DNA from: Hemerocallis citrina
Taxonomy: Eukaryota; Streptophyta; Magnoliopsida; Asparagales; Asphodelaceae
Length of the DNA: 64,000 bases
Assembly (NCBI GenBank): GCA_017893485.1
Contig: CM030368.1
Coordinates: forward strand, 111,049,549 to 111,113,548
Direction: 5' to 3'
Shown here: in pieces, positions 45,104-58,007 of the stretch
Layout of the letters: each line of letters begins with the position of its first letter
Position numbering within the stretch: the first letter of the stretch is position 1
The notes under the pieces: model-generated
The model's database searches: none
What the model saw: the letters and a program-made list of their open reading frames with translations, nothing else
Told to the model about the DNA's origin: nothing
Position numbers and translations under genes: made by a program

Positions 45104-48100
45104 TTAAATTGCATTGAGATTAATAAGGCAAACTGATGCATTCTCTAGTCGCTCAGCCAACATAGCGTCTCTCGCTTCTAATTTTAACGAGGAAACCCAA
45201 AACTTGAATAAATACAAGAACTCGTTTGCTAACGAGCGAGAGGAGGAGAAACTTTGACGAAATAATTTGTTATTCCTTTCCTTCCAAATTAACCATAATA
45301 TAATTTGAAGGGAAAGGATCCACGATTTGTGGAAAGCTCGATTATGGGGGTGCTTCGTCCAGCAATCAATCAGACTGAGAGGAACGTTGGACGCTTCCCA
45401 AGCAAGGACAGAAATTTTCCAAAGAGAACGCGAGTAGTCGCATTCTACAAACAGATGATTGCCATTCTCGGGCATCGCATCGTACAGGGACATAATTGCC
45501 CCCATGCGAGATTTCTCTTGTTGAGATTATCAACCGTAAGAAGTTTATTGTTGAGGGCTAACCATACCAATATTTTAACTTTCAAAGGTGCGCACGATTT
45601 CCAGACTAGGTCGTAGAAGGGAGAAAGAATACCTCTAAAATTAAGAAAACGATAAAAAGAACCGACAGAGAAATTCTTCGACGTATTCCAACGCCAAAAA
45701 ATTTCCTCTTTGTCGTACCACACTGCACTGTTGAGAGTATCGATCAAACAGTCCCAAACCTGGGCTAAAATGGGAGGAAGATTGGCAGATAGAGGAATCG
45801 ACCATTCCCTAAGACCATCATTGATGCTAAGGTAGTCAGACACCCAAGCCCGAGGGTTGGAAGCCAAACGGAAAATAGTTGGAAAAGCAGAGGCTAAAGA
45901 AGAATGACCGATCCAGATATCGGTCCAGAACCTAGTCCTGGAACCATCGGCACAACCGCGGCTTAAACCACATAAAAAAGCCGCTGACGCTTTCCAAATG
46001 CCTTTCCAAAAAGGGGATGCCAGTCTATGAGGTTGTTCTGGAAAAATCCACCACTCATTGGGACCAAAGTAATTGGATTTGACACATTTTATCCAAGGGA
46101 GATCCTCAATTTTGAGAAATATCCAAATCCATTTACCAAGTAAAGCGAGGTTTTGGTGTCTAAGGTCTAAAACCCCCAGACCTCCCGTGCTTTTCGAGGT
46201 GCAAATGAGTTTCCAGTTACATAGATGCGATCCGGGGTTGTAAGTGGAAGAACCAGACCAGAGGAAATTGCTTCTGATCTGATCAATTCTTTTGATCACC
46301 CAAGATGGGAGGAAGAAAAATGACATCATGTAAAGAGGAATGGATGAAAGAACTGAATTGAGCAAAATTAATCTGCCACCGCGGAAAAGTTGCCTTCCTG
46401 ACCAAACCTGTAGAACCCCGTATTTTCAAATATTATTTTAATTATTTGAAAATGAATTTAAATGATTTTTGAGGATTTACTAAATATTTTCTAAGAAAGT
46501 TATCTTTTGTACACGTGCAAAACACGTGCAAATGACTTTTGAGAAGTTTGAAAAATTAAGTTTTCTTTAAGAAAAACCATTATTTATTATTTGAAAATTA
46601 TTTAGTATTTTTCCAGATTTTTCTGAAATTAATTAGTACTATTTGCAATTTTTGGGAAAAGAAGGACTTATTTGCAAAATTGACGTTTTGGGGGTTTAAA
46701 GCGCAAAAATGCATTTGCTGGACATTCCGATCGGTATTTGTTGAAGTTTGGAAATATATTTTCTATTAGATCCTAACTTAAATGATATTTGATTTAAATT
46801 TCAAGAATAGAATTATATATGCAAGATGTATTTTGGAAAGGAGTATTTTGCAAAAGGGGAATATAACCCTAATATTCTATCCGGCATATATAAGGGAAAT
46901 CCTTTTTCCCCAGCCGTCATTGAGAACTCACAGAATTTTGAGATTATTTTGAGGAGCAAAAAGGAGGATTCTTGGATCTAGCAAGGAGAAAGCTTTTGGC
47001 AGAATTTCATCAAAACAAAGGTGAGTGGTTTGTTTTGTTGTTTTGTTTTGCTTTGCTTGTTTTGTTTGTCTTGATTGATGAATGACGTAAGATCTTGTTA
47101 TGCTTGTTTGTGATCATTATGCCATTATTTTGTTAGTCCCATTGAATGTATGGTATGGATCTTTTATTTGTTATGGAGGATGAGAACTCTTGTTGATATT
47201 TGAACCATGTATGAGAAAATATTAAGATTTGTTGAGGAAATGTTGATCTATGAGATCGTATTGTTGGGAGACATATTAAGAATTGATTTTGTTGTGATTA
47301 GATGGTAAACACCTGGACCTTATGGTTGTAAATCAGATATGGATTAAGATATGGAAGACATTTTGTTGAGAAAAACCCTAATGGGAGAATTAAGAATTGA
47401 GATCATGAGAATATAAGATTGGAGAAATTGATTGATTGAGTAATGTAACCATGATGGAGATTATTGAGAATTGTTTATTTGCCTGGATATAGATTAAATT
47501 TTATGATCGATGAATCTTTAGAATACTCCAGTTTGATCTGTGTTCAGACCTATACTTTGTGTAAATCTGTAGCCGACAGTCGACTGGACTGCGAAGCAGT
47601 CGACTGGTACGAGCCTACTGTGTATTTTCAGTCTTTGAGTTTTGTTCGGGACAGTCGACCTAGACTGAGGTCAGTCGACTGGTCTTCTGTCTGTAATTTG
47701 TTCAGTCCTGTCGGGACAGTCGACTGATCTTTCCTTAGTTTATTTTTGAGAAATGTTGGATTATGTCCTCTGGACAGTCGACTGGTCCTTTAGGCAGTCG
47801 ACTGGTCCTGTAGGATCTTTGTATTTGATTTGAGATATTTTGTTTAGTGTTTGATTTTGAGACATTTGTTCAGTACTTGATTCTGAGATATTGTTCAGTA
47901 TTTGATGTTGAGATATTTGTTCAGTATTTGATTTTGAGATGTTCAGTTAAGAACATGATTTTGAGATATTTTGTTGAGCCACTTGTTAAGTGGAATTTGT
48001 TCAGATATTTGTTTTTGAGTCTCTAGAGGTAGGTGACCCTAGTATACCGGTGTTTGTTCAGTTATTTGTTGAGGCCCATCGAGGCAAATTTTCAGTTATT

Positions 48101-50055
48101 CAGATTTTTAGTCCGGTAGGGTACACTACTCTAGGAGATTTGTTCAGTAACCCAAACTAATAAGGACAGGCATTAGTAGTGTCATGACGAATGGGAACTT
48201 GAGTTATGCACCTCAGTATGGCTTTTGATGTAGGATTTAATCTCCTGAATTATCCAAGTAGTTAACTTGTGATGTGTGATTTATCTCCGGAATTATCTAG
48301 GTAGTAACCTGTGATGCGAGGTATTTCTCCTGAATTATCCAAGTAATTATCTTGTGATGTGGGATTGAACTACGGAATGATCGGAGTCGAGGCGACGCTT
48401 TTGGGGTATTATTGTGATAAGGAATCTATGTTTAGATGTGGGATGATCTCCTGAATTATCCAGGGAAAATACCTGTGATGTGGGATCAATCTCCGGAATG
48501 ATCAAGCATGGGTAAATTATCATAGTATATCTTCATCTCTTAGTAGTCATCGTTGTCAGCATGTAGTCATGATGTTTTCTTGAATCACTTTTATGCATTC
48601 GGATTTCCTGTTTTTTTTACACACTTGGCTTTTGGTTTTGGTATCACCCATTATTCTTTTGCCGTACTTCATACTTTAGTGTTTGATTATTATTTATTGG
48701 ATATTATGTTTTAAGTTCATTTATGCTATTTGTTTGATTTGTTACCACTCACACCATTTATGGCTGACCCCCGTAGTTTTGGAGTTAGGGTTCAACTCTA
48801 GCCTCACATGTTGCAGGTTATTGCTTAGATTGGAGGTTGGATGCTTGAGTGGGCAATTGAGATTATTGGATTATTTAGTGATTGGTGTAAAACTGTAAAG
48901 GATATTTGAGATCATTATTGAGTTGTAAATAAAAATATTAATTTGTGTTGAGATGTTTAGACTTCCGCTGTAATTGTAATAATCGTTGTAATAAAGAAGA
49001 AAAAAAAATTTTAGTGGTGTTGTTGGTGTTTATTGTTGTATTGAAGTGGATTGCTGGGATTTCGCCACTTATTTTCTAAGTTCTCATATTAGAAATTTGG
49101 GACGCTACAAAACCGAATGTCTGGATTCAACCTTGTCAATCATGGGGGACCAATTCGATTTATGGAGTTTACCCCACCTCAGAGGAATGCCCAAATACGT
49201 AACCGGGAACGAAGCAACCGGGCAATTAAAAAATTCAGAGACTTCGTTCTGTCTGTTGGGAGAACCTCCCAACCAGACAACCGATGATTTATGAAAATTA
49301 ATAGAGAGACCTGAGGCTAGCTCAAAACAATATAGAAGAAGTTTCAGATTTCTGAGGGTTTGAGTATTAGGTTTGGCCAGAATGATAGTATCATCGGCAT
49401 ACTGAAGATTCAGAACGCCATTGAAGAAACGGGATCCACCCAGTCCATCGATAACCTGGGCTTCCCAAGCATTGCGGAGAAGCTTGCTGAACACATCTGC
49501 TACCAGCTAGAAAAGAAGGGAAGAGAGAGGGTCACCTTGCCTGAGACCACATTTGATCTTAAATTTGTGACCCTCCGATCCGTTAATGAGAATGGAAGAA
49601 GTCCCCGCAAAAAGACTGGATTTGATCCGAGAAATCCACTTGGGGCCGAAACCCCTGTGGATAAGGATATCGAAAAGGAACTCCCAACAAACGTTATCGT
49701 AAGCTTTTTGAAAATCCAGTTTGAGAAGGATACCCTCAGACTTGGAATTATGACAAAAGGAGATAATTTCTTGGGCCGCAGCCACGCTATCAAGAATGAA
49801 TCTATCCTTAATGAAACCCGATTGGGCCGGGTCTATAAGGGGAGAAATAGCTTCTCCGAGCCTAGCCGAAAGGACCTTCATAATAATTTTGAACGTGGTA
49901 TTGATGAGACTAATCGATCTGAAATTAGCCACCATGTTCGCTCCTAAAATTTTAGGGATAGGAACTATGTGCGCATAGTTGATGCGGTCGAAAGAGAAAG
50001 AACCAGAATGAAGGTCAACAAACATCCGGAAGAGGTCATCTTTCAACCAGAACCA
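45104..50055 (-). pseudogene. LINE ORF2: reverse transcriptase and zf-RVT, broken
   Basis: From 50055 down: IVPIPKILGANMVANFRSIS, SGFIKDRFILDSV, LKLDFQKAYDNVCWEFL, GLRQGDPLSSLLF; then an in-frame TAG near 49510; then LQYADDTIILAK (the RT catalytic YADD box) and VTYLGIPLRWG. Coding is cut at about 49110 by a solo LTR and resumes at 46400 (LLNSVLSSIPLYMMSFFFLP, GGLGVLDLRHQNLALLGKWI). The zf-RVT region (SCAPLKVKILVWLALNNKLL, HLFVECDYSRSLW) contains a frameshift near 45470. It ends at 45104. The residual RT motifs are intact but the copy is dead. Confidence 0.9.
46409..49109 (+). mobile_element. Solo LTR (2701 bp) inside the LINE, target duplication AAACC
   Basis: Begins TGTAGAACCCCGTATTTTC and ends TTTGGGACGCTACA, flanked by exact AAACC (46404-46408 and 49110-49114). 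No coding region. A repeated CAGTCGACTGG motif occurs several times at 47570-47810, and a ~60-bp TGTGATG...CTCC...GAATTATCC phrase repeats at 48190-48500. GGCTGACCCCCGTAG...GTTGCAGG lies near its 3' end. Confidence 0.87.
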
Positions 50056-50059
50056 AAAC

Positions 50060-53000
50060 TTTTACGCCCCGAATTCCAAATAAGTTTGAATTCAAAGTTC
50101 CACAGGATCTTTACACTTCACTTCGTACAATTTTATAAGGAATTTAAATTTTTTATACAACAATGTTTACATCAACGTAGCGGAAGCAAAATACAACATA
50201 ATACACAATTAAAATAACAGTTGAAACATTTCTTTAAGCAGCATTCTTTCTTTAGTTCTTTCATTCACTGTATCCTGCATAGAAACTGTGGGCACGTCAG
50301 TTGCATACAACTGACGCTAGGATATAATACATCAATTTCTCTTACTTGGAAAGTACAAACTTGATCACAAACAAAGCTAAAGAGAGATTATCCAGTTGAT
50401 GTCGTGTGTGCTAGTGGACTTAGCCTTAATGCAGTTATTTATATTTCATGACACTAATGCATACTTGTTCGAACCTATGCATCCCATTCTACATAAATCT
50501 GAGGGCAAGCTCTTAACCGTACTTTATCTTGTAGGGTTGAATCCCTCGTTATGAGTTTAACTACTACGGTAACTACGGTAAGTTCCTAAATATTTTATGA
50601 GTTACGAGCCCATGTCCAGACAGCCTGGAGGGGAATCCCACGTCATGACATGACGCATTATGTAGACAGCCTATGGACAATTCGCCTCCGTCATGGGACA
50701 ATGGCTCTACGTAGTCACTAAGCACCCCACAAACGTCGCCACGATCCCGATAATTTCGAAGATGGATTCACGTCATGACATAACACATCATGTAGACAAC
50801 CTGTGAAAACTCACACCGTGAATCCGAGACCCTCATACTTGTGTTTTTCTCTTACTTTCATCACATCTTCACTGTAGTTGTTGTCATTAGATATTTAAAT
50901 CATGAGTAAAATTAACACCCTAGAGTTAGCACTTCCTCTACACCGATCTTAAACATCAATTGATAACAACGGCCCATTGGTCTTTTTCTACAACATTTAT
51001 CTTCAAAAATTCATTCACGTCGGTGTAAGGACTTAACTAGACTCTAGATTTTAATCTCTTTTCATGTTCACCAAAATTGAGTGTTTACACTCACAAATTC
51101 CATGATCTTTTTATTGTATTTTCCATGCACACTTGCATATATTAAAACACCAATTTCATTTATTGACTTACTTCAATCTTCCATGTCGAAAATCTCAATA
51201 TTTGATCTATACACAAAACTCTTTACATTCAAAATTTCCTCTTTCTTTAATCAAGTTCTTCATCCCATTGTTTTAATATATAAAAATCACTTCCAATTCT
51301 CACAAAATGTCAAAATATTGTGGAAATATTTTTTATAAAGTCTAAATAATTTTAAAGGAATAATAGATTTTTTCCCAATTTTTATTGCTATTAAAACTTA
51401 GGAATATGCCCAAAAATCAAAATATATTAAAAAGCCAGGCGCCAGGGTTCGAACCCATGACCCCCGCCCCTGCTACAGTGACCAACTCAGAGCACACTCG
51501 AAGACTAGAAAGCCCAACAACGGTTGGCGATAGAAAGGAAATCCGAAAGCCTTTTGTACAGACTTCGGTACTTTGGGATAAAATCAAAATTTAATAAAAA
51601 CAGAGCCGCTTCAAGACTCAAACTCTCAAACCCAAAACTTCTAGCACTGTTCGCAGCGCCCTGGCCTTACACCGAAAGCCAATACCCCCAAACTCATTTT
51701 CTGTTCTAACTATAAGTTAGAATTTCTTTATTCTACCAGTGTATTTATAACTCTTTCTTTACAATTTCGATTTCTCAATAAATTGGTACCATTCAAGGAT
51801 CTAATTCTTTTCCAAAACTTTTCCTTTCAAAAATACAGTATAGTGCATATATTTAAATTGACAAAATTCTAATTTTGCACAATATAATAAAATCTTCCTC
51901 CCAACATGTATTAAAGAAATTATATTATCAAAATTTTCAAATAAAATGTTGTCTCACATCAAAGTTTCTTTATAAAATTCCTTATACTCATAAAACATAT
52001 ACTAGTGAGACTATTTCTTCTCTTATCACATCATCACTACATAATTGAAATAACAACTAAGCCATTTAGCAACTAACACATATCAATATTCATTCTTCTC
52101 AATCAACAACTAAGCCATTCACTAAGCAAAAATTATAAAATTATCATGGTTCATTAAAATAGATATTCTATCATGAAATATTGATATGGCACAAATGATC
52201 ATTTTTAATTTACTAATCTCAACTCTGTTTTACGAATCAAGATTTTTCCTTTTTTTTTTCCTACTAGTCTCTTTAAGCAATCACATAGCAAATTTTTACT
52301 GTTTAGCATATTCATAAAATTAGCCTACTAACATGATATCTAGATTAGAAGTAAAGAAATTGCCAACCTCTTGAAGAACAAATTGAGAATTCTTAAAGAC
52401 AAAAACTCCTCGAAATCACGATTGCCTTCCTTTCTCCTTGATCTAGCCGCGGGCCTTCTCATCCAAGGTGTGCAAGATCCGAGCTCCCTCCTTGTACTAT
52501 GCCGGCCTCCAAAATGCAATAACACGCACACCCAATCTTTTTCTCACACAATCTCTTCTCTCTTGAAAAATTCTAAGTGCAAAGGATAAAGAATGACAAA
52601 GGGGCATATTTATACACAATTCATGGTCAAATGAAGGGTTGAGATGTGTTTGGATGAATGGCTAAGATGCATTTGGGACTTAGAAAAACCACCCACTAGC
52701 ATGCAACCACCTCCCACTCTCTCGACTCTCCATGAATGGTCGGCCTCACCCTTTCTCCATTGCACGTGCATGTGCAATGCACGTGCCTCCCACATGCACA
52801 CCTATAATTACGTTTGTTCATTAATTTGTTACACTAATTTGTTACATGAAAAAGTCTACCCTACAAGTTGTTTTAATTAACAAATGAATTAATTAGTGGA
52901 CTAGTTAGGTGAGCTAATTCTATGGGCTTTTAATTAATTTATTTAATTTATTTTGGGTGGGCTAGAATTAAGTTATTAGGCCTAGGACTCTATAATAAAT

Positions 53001-53151
53001 AATAAGAGGCTTTTAAAAGAGAAATGAAATGTTTGTTCATGACATTAAAAATAATTTTAAGGCCAAATGTACACATTAATTTGCACATACGAAATACTTG
53101 AAATCAAATAAAAAATTTATATTTAATTATATGAAAATTCAGGATGTTACA
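50060..53151 (-). mobile_element. LTR related to 34258-38138, at the LINE 5' junction
   Basis: Starts TTTTACGCCCCGAATTCC (TGTAACGCCCC expected) and ends CAGGATGTTACA. It shares AACTGTGGGCACGT.AGTT and ACTAATGCATACTTGTTCG with the LTR at 34258-38138, same orientation. There is no clean target duplication (AAACT on the left, AAAGT on the right, 4/5). No coding region. Confidence 0.65.
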
Positions 53152-53226
53152 AAAGTTAATCGCATTAGGTCCGATACGCGATTAATAGCCGATTAATTTT
53201 TCCGATTTTAATGCTTAGTCAACAAT

Positions 53227-54880
53227 CTCCATTCACCCCTCTGTATGTCCATTACCTACTTCTCAAATTGACAACCCATAAGTCAAGCCCCCAATAGCTT
53301 CCACCTCCTCTTACAAGCGTGTAAGCACTTTGTAGCGATGCATACAAAGTAGACTGAAGACTCCTATGGCTCAAAAAGGGGATCTAGCTTTCTTGAGGCA
53401 AAGGTGATAACTTGGCAACCATATGACGAAGATGCTTGGACAACATTCAGTATAAATTCTAAACTTGACGACTGTGAGTTGAAGCCACTTTTTCCTTGTG
53501 GGGTTCGTAATGTAAAAGATCAAGTATTATCCAATTACAGTTAGAGGATTTTATGCAAATATGGGTGAAAACAAACCAAAAACAATTTTTACTTTGGTAC
53601 TGAGTGTGCCTATGGAGATGAATGCTGCTAAACTAGCCTCATGTTCGAAAAGTGTCGAGTATGATCCATAGGGCTCTCAAAGTTGGTGTAGATAAGTACT
53701 TACTATTAAAGAATAATGTGAGAAAAGAGTTTTACAATAAGATATTTGAAATAAAAAGGTCATATCTCTCTGGATGGACTTCATCTACATTTTATCCTTA
53801 GTGTTAGCACCAAATGTTCCGTTGTATTTTCCGGATTAATTTCACCATCATCAATCATGTAGAACTTGCATAATGTTGTTCACACATTTATTGAATGATA
53901 AAGAGCGATAAGTTGAACTTTTTTCCACAATTAATGTAAACATGATGCTCAATACGTTTTGTTGAATTACATCTCGATGACCACCTCGAACGAAGACATA
54001 CTCCTTAATCAAAGCCGCGAGTCATCGAAAATGAGCATGCATATCCTTAGGGACTAGTTGGGATAGATATGCCTTTTTAGTTTCAAAGACTTTTTCATAA
54101 AAAGTTATCCTCACATCCTTCTTTAATATTAAGTACTCATCCACAACAACTTTGGGACCCCTAAATTCATACTTAACAATCTACCAACATAAAGCAACAT
54201 AGTGGTATGCACCTTCATGGATACACCCAACACCGAAGCAAAAAAATTACCTTTGGTTTTTTTTCCCTCAAAGAAATATTTGTATAAAATTCTCTAACAA
54301 GAATTTGATAGCGCTACTCGTCAAAAAAAAAGAATTTGATAGCGCTCGATCTTTCAACTCATAATCGTCAAGTATGGAATTTATACCGTCATAGGATTGC
54401 AAAGCTATCGCCCATCCTCAATGAAAGCTAGACCATGTTTCTTAGCCCTAGGAGCTTCAATCTACCCATATATGTATCGTTGGGAGGTGTCTTGCGGTGT
54501 GAGAGGAGGTTGAAGCCCCTGGATTGTCGGAAATTGTATTACGAGAGGTGGAAGCTCTTGGAGGCATGACGAAGAGGTGGAGATTTGAAGAGAATGGAGA
54601 TATGGGCTGTCCAGTTGAGGAGGTAATTGAAAAGTGGAGGGGTGAAAGGAGCTTGCGGATGAGGTGCAATAGTGGTGTGGTGAGAATCATGAAATGGAGT
54701 GGAAGGGGGGAGATAAGGTTGTCGAAATTCGGGAGGGCTAGAGTTTTGGATTTGGAGTAGAGAGAAAAAAAGCGGGTTGCCGAAGAAGCAAGTAATATAG
54801 GACAGCCAGATGAGTGAGAATGAAAATGCTTATGAGCACTCTAATGAGCATGCTGATGTGGGTGAGCATGGGCAACAGGT
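53227..54880. other. Unassigned intron sequence
   Basis: Mixed composition with frequent stops in all frames. A 78-codon ORF at 54457-54690 (minus) has no motif. An imperfect duplicate of AAGAATTTGATAGCGCT occurs near 54300-54345. No feature recognised. Confidence 0.3.
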
Positions 54881-55730
54881 GCAGGAGCCGCATGTTGTAG
54901 TTAGCTTCCATTGGATATATTTCATCTATTCATTTACAGGGCTTCAAGAGTTAAATGTTTACTAAAGTCTTGAGGGAGCAATTGGCCCAGATTTTGTATT
55001 TAAGTTATGAACCTCTAGTGTTCCCTAAGTGTGGAGCCCTCACACCATATGGGGAGCTACCGAGTCTACTAAGGCAACACAATTAGGGGGAGCCACCCAG
55101 GAAGAGGGGTTCTTCAGTGCCTCCACTTCTATAGCTTTGGAGGAGGCCAACCTTGCTATTGATCATGCCTCTATTTCCTTATATCCTGCCACCTTTCCCC
55201 TTTCTAGCACTTGCATATCGCCTTCGAGTGTGGTGTAGTATATGTCGTGTGTTTAGTATCTTGCGTTTTGGGTTATTTCTTTACTAATTTACTTATGATA
55301 TCTTTTGTTATTTCTTTTGTTTTGGGGAGTTGAATGCATGTATTTGTGCTCGAATGATGTATTTTTAAACCATGTACTCTTCTTATATTAATGACATCAT
55401 CATTTTGGTTATCTCATTGTATTATTGCTTTATAGTGGATAAATGCTTATATTTCGTAGTGTTCTTATTGTAGTTTGTTATATCTCCCATATTCATTATA
55501 TTATGCATATACTTGCTTATTTTCTTCATCTTTCACCTATGTGCCTTTTAAACTTATCTTTTTGATGTTGCCAAAAGGGGATAAAAACAAGCAATTTGTA
55601 GAACATAAAAAAGGGATAGGTTGTAAATCCCAACCCCGTAATATGGTTTTGATGTTTAACTAATTGCAGGACTAAAGTAACTAATAAATCTATCAAGTGT
55701 ATAGGTGATATAGTGAAGTACAAGTACTAT
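54881..55730 (+). other. Possible SIRE-type Copia 3' remnant
   Basis: 55555-55580 reads TTTTTGATGTTGCCAAAAGGGG, like the purine-rich end of SIRE/Maximus elements. It is followed by phrases shared with 31400-31500 (TAAATCCCAACCCCGTAATATGG). A short ORF (55029-55238) has no recognised domain. Weak evidence. Confidence 0.3.
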
Positions 55731-56540
55731 GTATTAGAGGTTGGATATAAGTCAAATCTATGGGAGGATGGACTGAAGTATGGAAGAAAAGTACTGCCAC
55801 TCGCAAACATAAAGTAAAGCTCCAAAGTAAGAATTTCAAATTTCAAATCAACAATTCTAGCTTAAAGTGAAGGATCAATGCAAAAGTGTAAGTATCAAGT
55901 GAAGATGAACACTTGATTCAACCAAACTTGAGCTCATACCTCGAAATTGGTGTGTGTGTATTATTTTTCAGGAATCATGTTACTAATCTAACAATAGATA
56001 CTAAACAAGAGTTTAATATTCTATATAGTATTTCAGCTTGATTTTTCACTAGAACAGCTTATTTTGGTTTCCATGCATATAGCATAACTACTTTGGAAAC
56101 TTGCATTAGCTAATTAATGCCTTTTATATTCATGTTGCAAAGTTACATAATTTTTAAGAACTGGCTCATGCTTCTACTGAATAAATTCCTCTTACACATT
56201 TCATATGAGTATTTTATCATATAAAAGTGATTTGGAGCCACATCTTGCAACTGTAAGTCGAATTTCATTCTATAACTTGTATTAGCTAACAAATAAAGTT
56301 TTGTAACTTTGAGCCAAGTTTCGTAAGTTTCCGTACTCATTTATTATAATTTCACTTATTTTGCTCCCAAATTTAGAATATTCAAAACAGCTAATGATGT
56401 TATTTTCATAAAGCTGAGATTTCTTGCACCTACATCCAAACGCATATCTATAAATTGGATTTTGTTGTCAATATACCCATCTTTATGTGTGCTAGATTTC
56501 ATAAATTAATGAAATTTAATTTATTTACTATATATATAGA
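55731..56540. other. AT-rich gene-free intron sequence
   Basis: No ORF with recognisable motifs and no repeat boundary seen. Confidence 0.3.
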
Positions 56541-56542
56541 TA

Positions 56543-56889
56543 GTTCCCTTCCGTTGTGTACTAGCCTCCGTGTGCACTCGGCCTTCGGGCCTTCGTATCG
56601 ACAATCTTCAAGTCTAAATTAGTCTAAATATATAAAATCAAGTCATTTAAAATTCATTTGTCCATCCATCAACATTATAAAAAAAATGATATTCAGCCAC
56701 ACAATTTTATAACACTTCAATGTAACACTTCAATGGATAGGCAAATGAACTTCAAATAACTTGCTTTTACATATTTGGACTAAATTAAACATGCAGATCA
56801 ATGTGAACGGTTCGGATCGTCGATACAAAGGCCCGAAGGCCGAGTGCACACGGAGTGCACAAGAAGGCTAGTGCACAACGGAAGGGGAC
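56543..56889 (+). mobile_element. 347-bp Stowaway-like MITE
   Basis: Inverted ends GTTCCCTTCCGTTGTG and GTCCCCTTCCGTTGTG are flanked by TA dinucleotides (56541-56542 and 56890-56891). The inverted similarity extends for ~65 bp, including GCACTCGGCCTTCGGGCC. TA duplication and a CCCTCCG-like end suggest the Tc1/mariner (Stowaway) class. Confidence 0.75.
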
Positions 56890-56891
56890 TA

Positions 56892-57960
56892 TATATATGT
56901 ATATATATAATGTAATTTTGTTTCGGCCTAAAATACCACAAAACTGCATATTTCTAACATTTAGAGAAAAAATTTGGAGGAAGGAGTTAAGTCATCCAGT
57001 TGCTCCATAAAATAATGAAAAAAATGGACCGGTAGACCGGTTTGCTTCCTGCCCATACAATTTGTACTCAATTTTTTTCGTACTTGCATATTTTTTGTTT
57101 TTTTAGCCGCCAGCTCATACTTGACTTTATAGTTGACCAAAATACCCTAACAACATATAGAAAAATAATTGTTGGCTAGGGTATAATAATGTATACACAT
57201 TTCAGTTGAAATTTACATTATGTAATTTGTTAATCCCTCCTACTTTCATATATAAGATATTTTTCTTTTTGACCTAACCTTTTCTATGGGATTTCACTTC
57301 TAAAATCTTTCATATTCAACCATCTTGCTCTTAAATTTCTTGATCTTAGATTCTTTTTGCTTGATTAGCTTAGCACCTGCCAATGTATTGTTACTTTCTA
57401 TTGTAATCTTGAGCTTCCCAGTTTGTTGGATAATTCTTTATCGTTGTTTTTAGCCTTAGAATTTAGGGTTCTTTCTGGAAGAGTTAAAATAGCTAAGGTT
57501 GTAGCTGCAGATCCACTAGGGATAGGTGAAAAGTATTACTAGGTGTTATAGGTAAAAAATCTGCTCAAGGGTGGTGTAAAGTCCTCAACAAGAAAACCAA
57601 ATTTGTAAAGATTTGTGTCCCTGGCTCTAGTTTAGTAAGGAAATTATAGTGGAAGCCTAAAGTCGAAGGTCCATAAGGGTGGAGTAGGGAAGAGTTCCTG
57701 AGCCACCTAAACATATTTCTCTCTGTGATTTGGTTCTCACATTCTATGACTTTCTCTGTTTACTTACTTTTATTTGCTTATGATTGACTAAATTGTGAGA
57801 TCCATTAAAGGTAGACTCCCTAAATTATATTTAATGTGCTAATTCAGTATTTATTGGGCATAACCCTATCCTCTCCTACATTCTGGGGCAACTTTCAATT
57901 AAATATAGGGCAAACACTATAAATTTTCTTTAAATTTTAGGTGTGCGCCCTGCAAAATGT
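56892..57960. other. Gene-free intron sequence near the PHP donor
   Basis: AT-rich. No ORF or repeat recognised. Confidence 0.3.
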
Positions 57961-58007
57961 TGAATAATAAACTCCAAGAAGGATTTGGAAGAATGAAACA
58001 ATCTTAC

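Larger units (their letters stand above)
44022..50059 (-). mobile_element. L1-type LINE, 5'-truncated, split by a solo LTR
   Basis: The 3' end on the minus strand is CATGGCTGGAGTC...CCGTTTCATCATC followed by ten A (T-run at 44022-44031). Its ~1-kb 3' UTR is 44032-45100. Coding remains extend to about 50055, where the palm region of RT begins abruptly, so the 5' half (ORF1, endonuclease) is absent. AAAGT flanks the poly(A) side and recurs at 53152-53156 past the adjacent LTR, a possible remnant of the target duplication. Confidence 0.85.
38722..53218 (+). mobile_element. hAT-like MITE host of a 14-kb insertion nest
   Basis: The left end CTAAGCAGTTAAAATCGG (38722) and the inverted right end, reading CTAAGCATTAAAATCGG (53218), match. 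They are flanked by TCAACAAC (38714-38721) and TCAACAAT (53219-53226), a 7/8 duplication. The MITE proper is only about 585 bp (38722-38893, 43661-44021, 53152-53218). The rest is a Copia element, a LINE and two LTRs inserted into it. Confidence 0.65.
30227..58007 (-). other. 27,781-bp TE-filled intron of the PHP gene
   Basis: The donor GTAAG begins at 58007, after GGPAYA plus AC. The acceptor ...TTAACAG ends at 30227, before A GGT AGT GAG. Phase and protein continuity across the junction are exact, so no exon is expected inside. The contents are listed separately: at least ten transposable elements of six kinds, several nested. Confidence 0.85.

Noticed and set aside
49360..49947. 195-codon plus-strand ORF
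   Set aside because: Opposite-strand shadow of the LINE reverse transcriptase.
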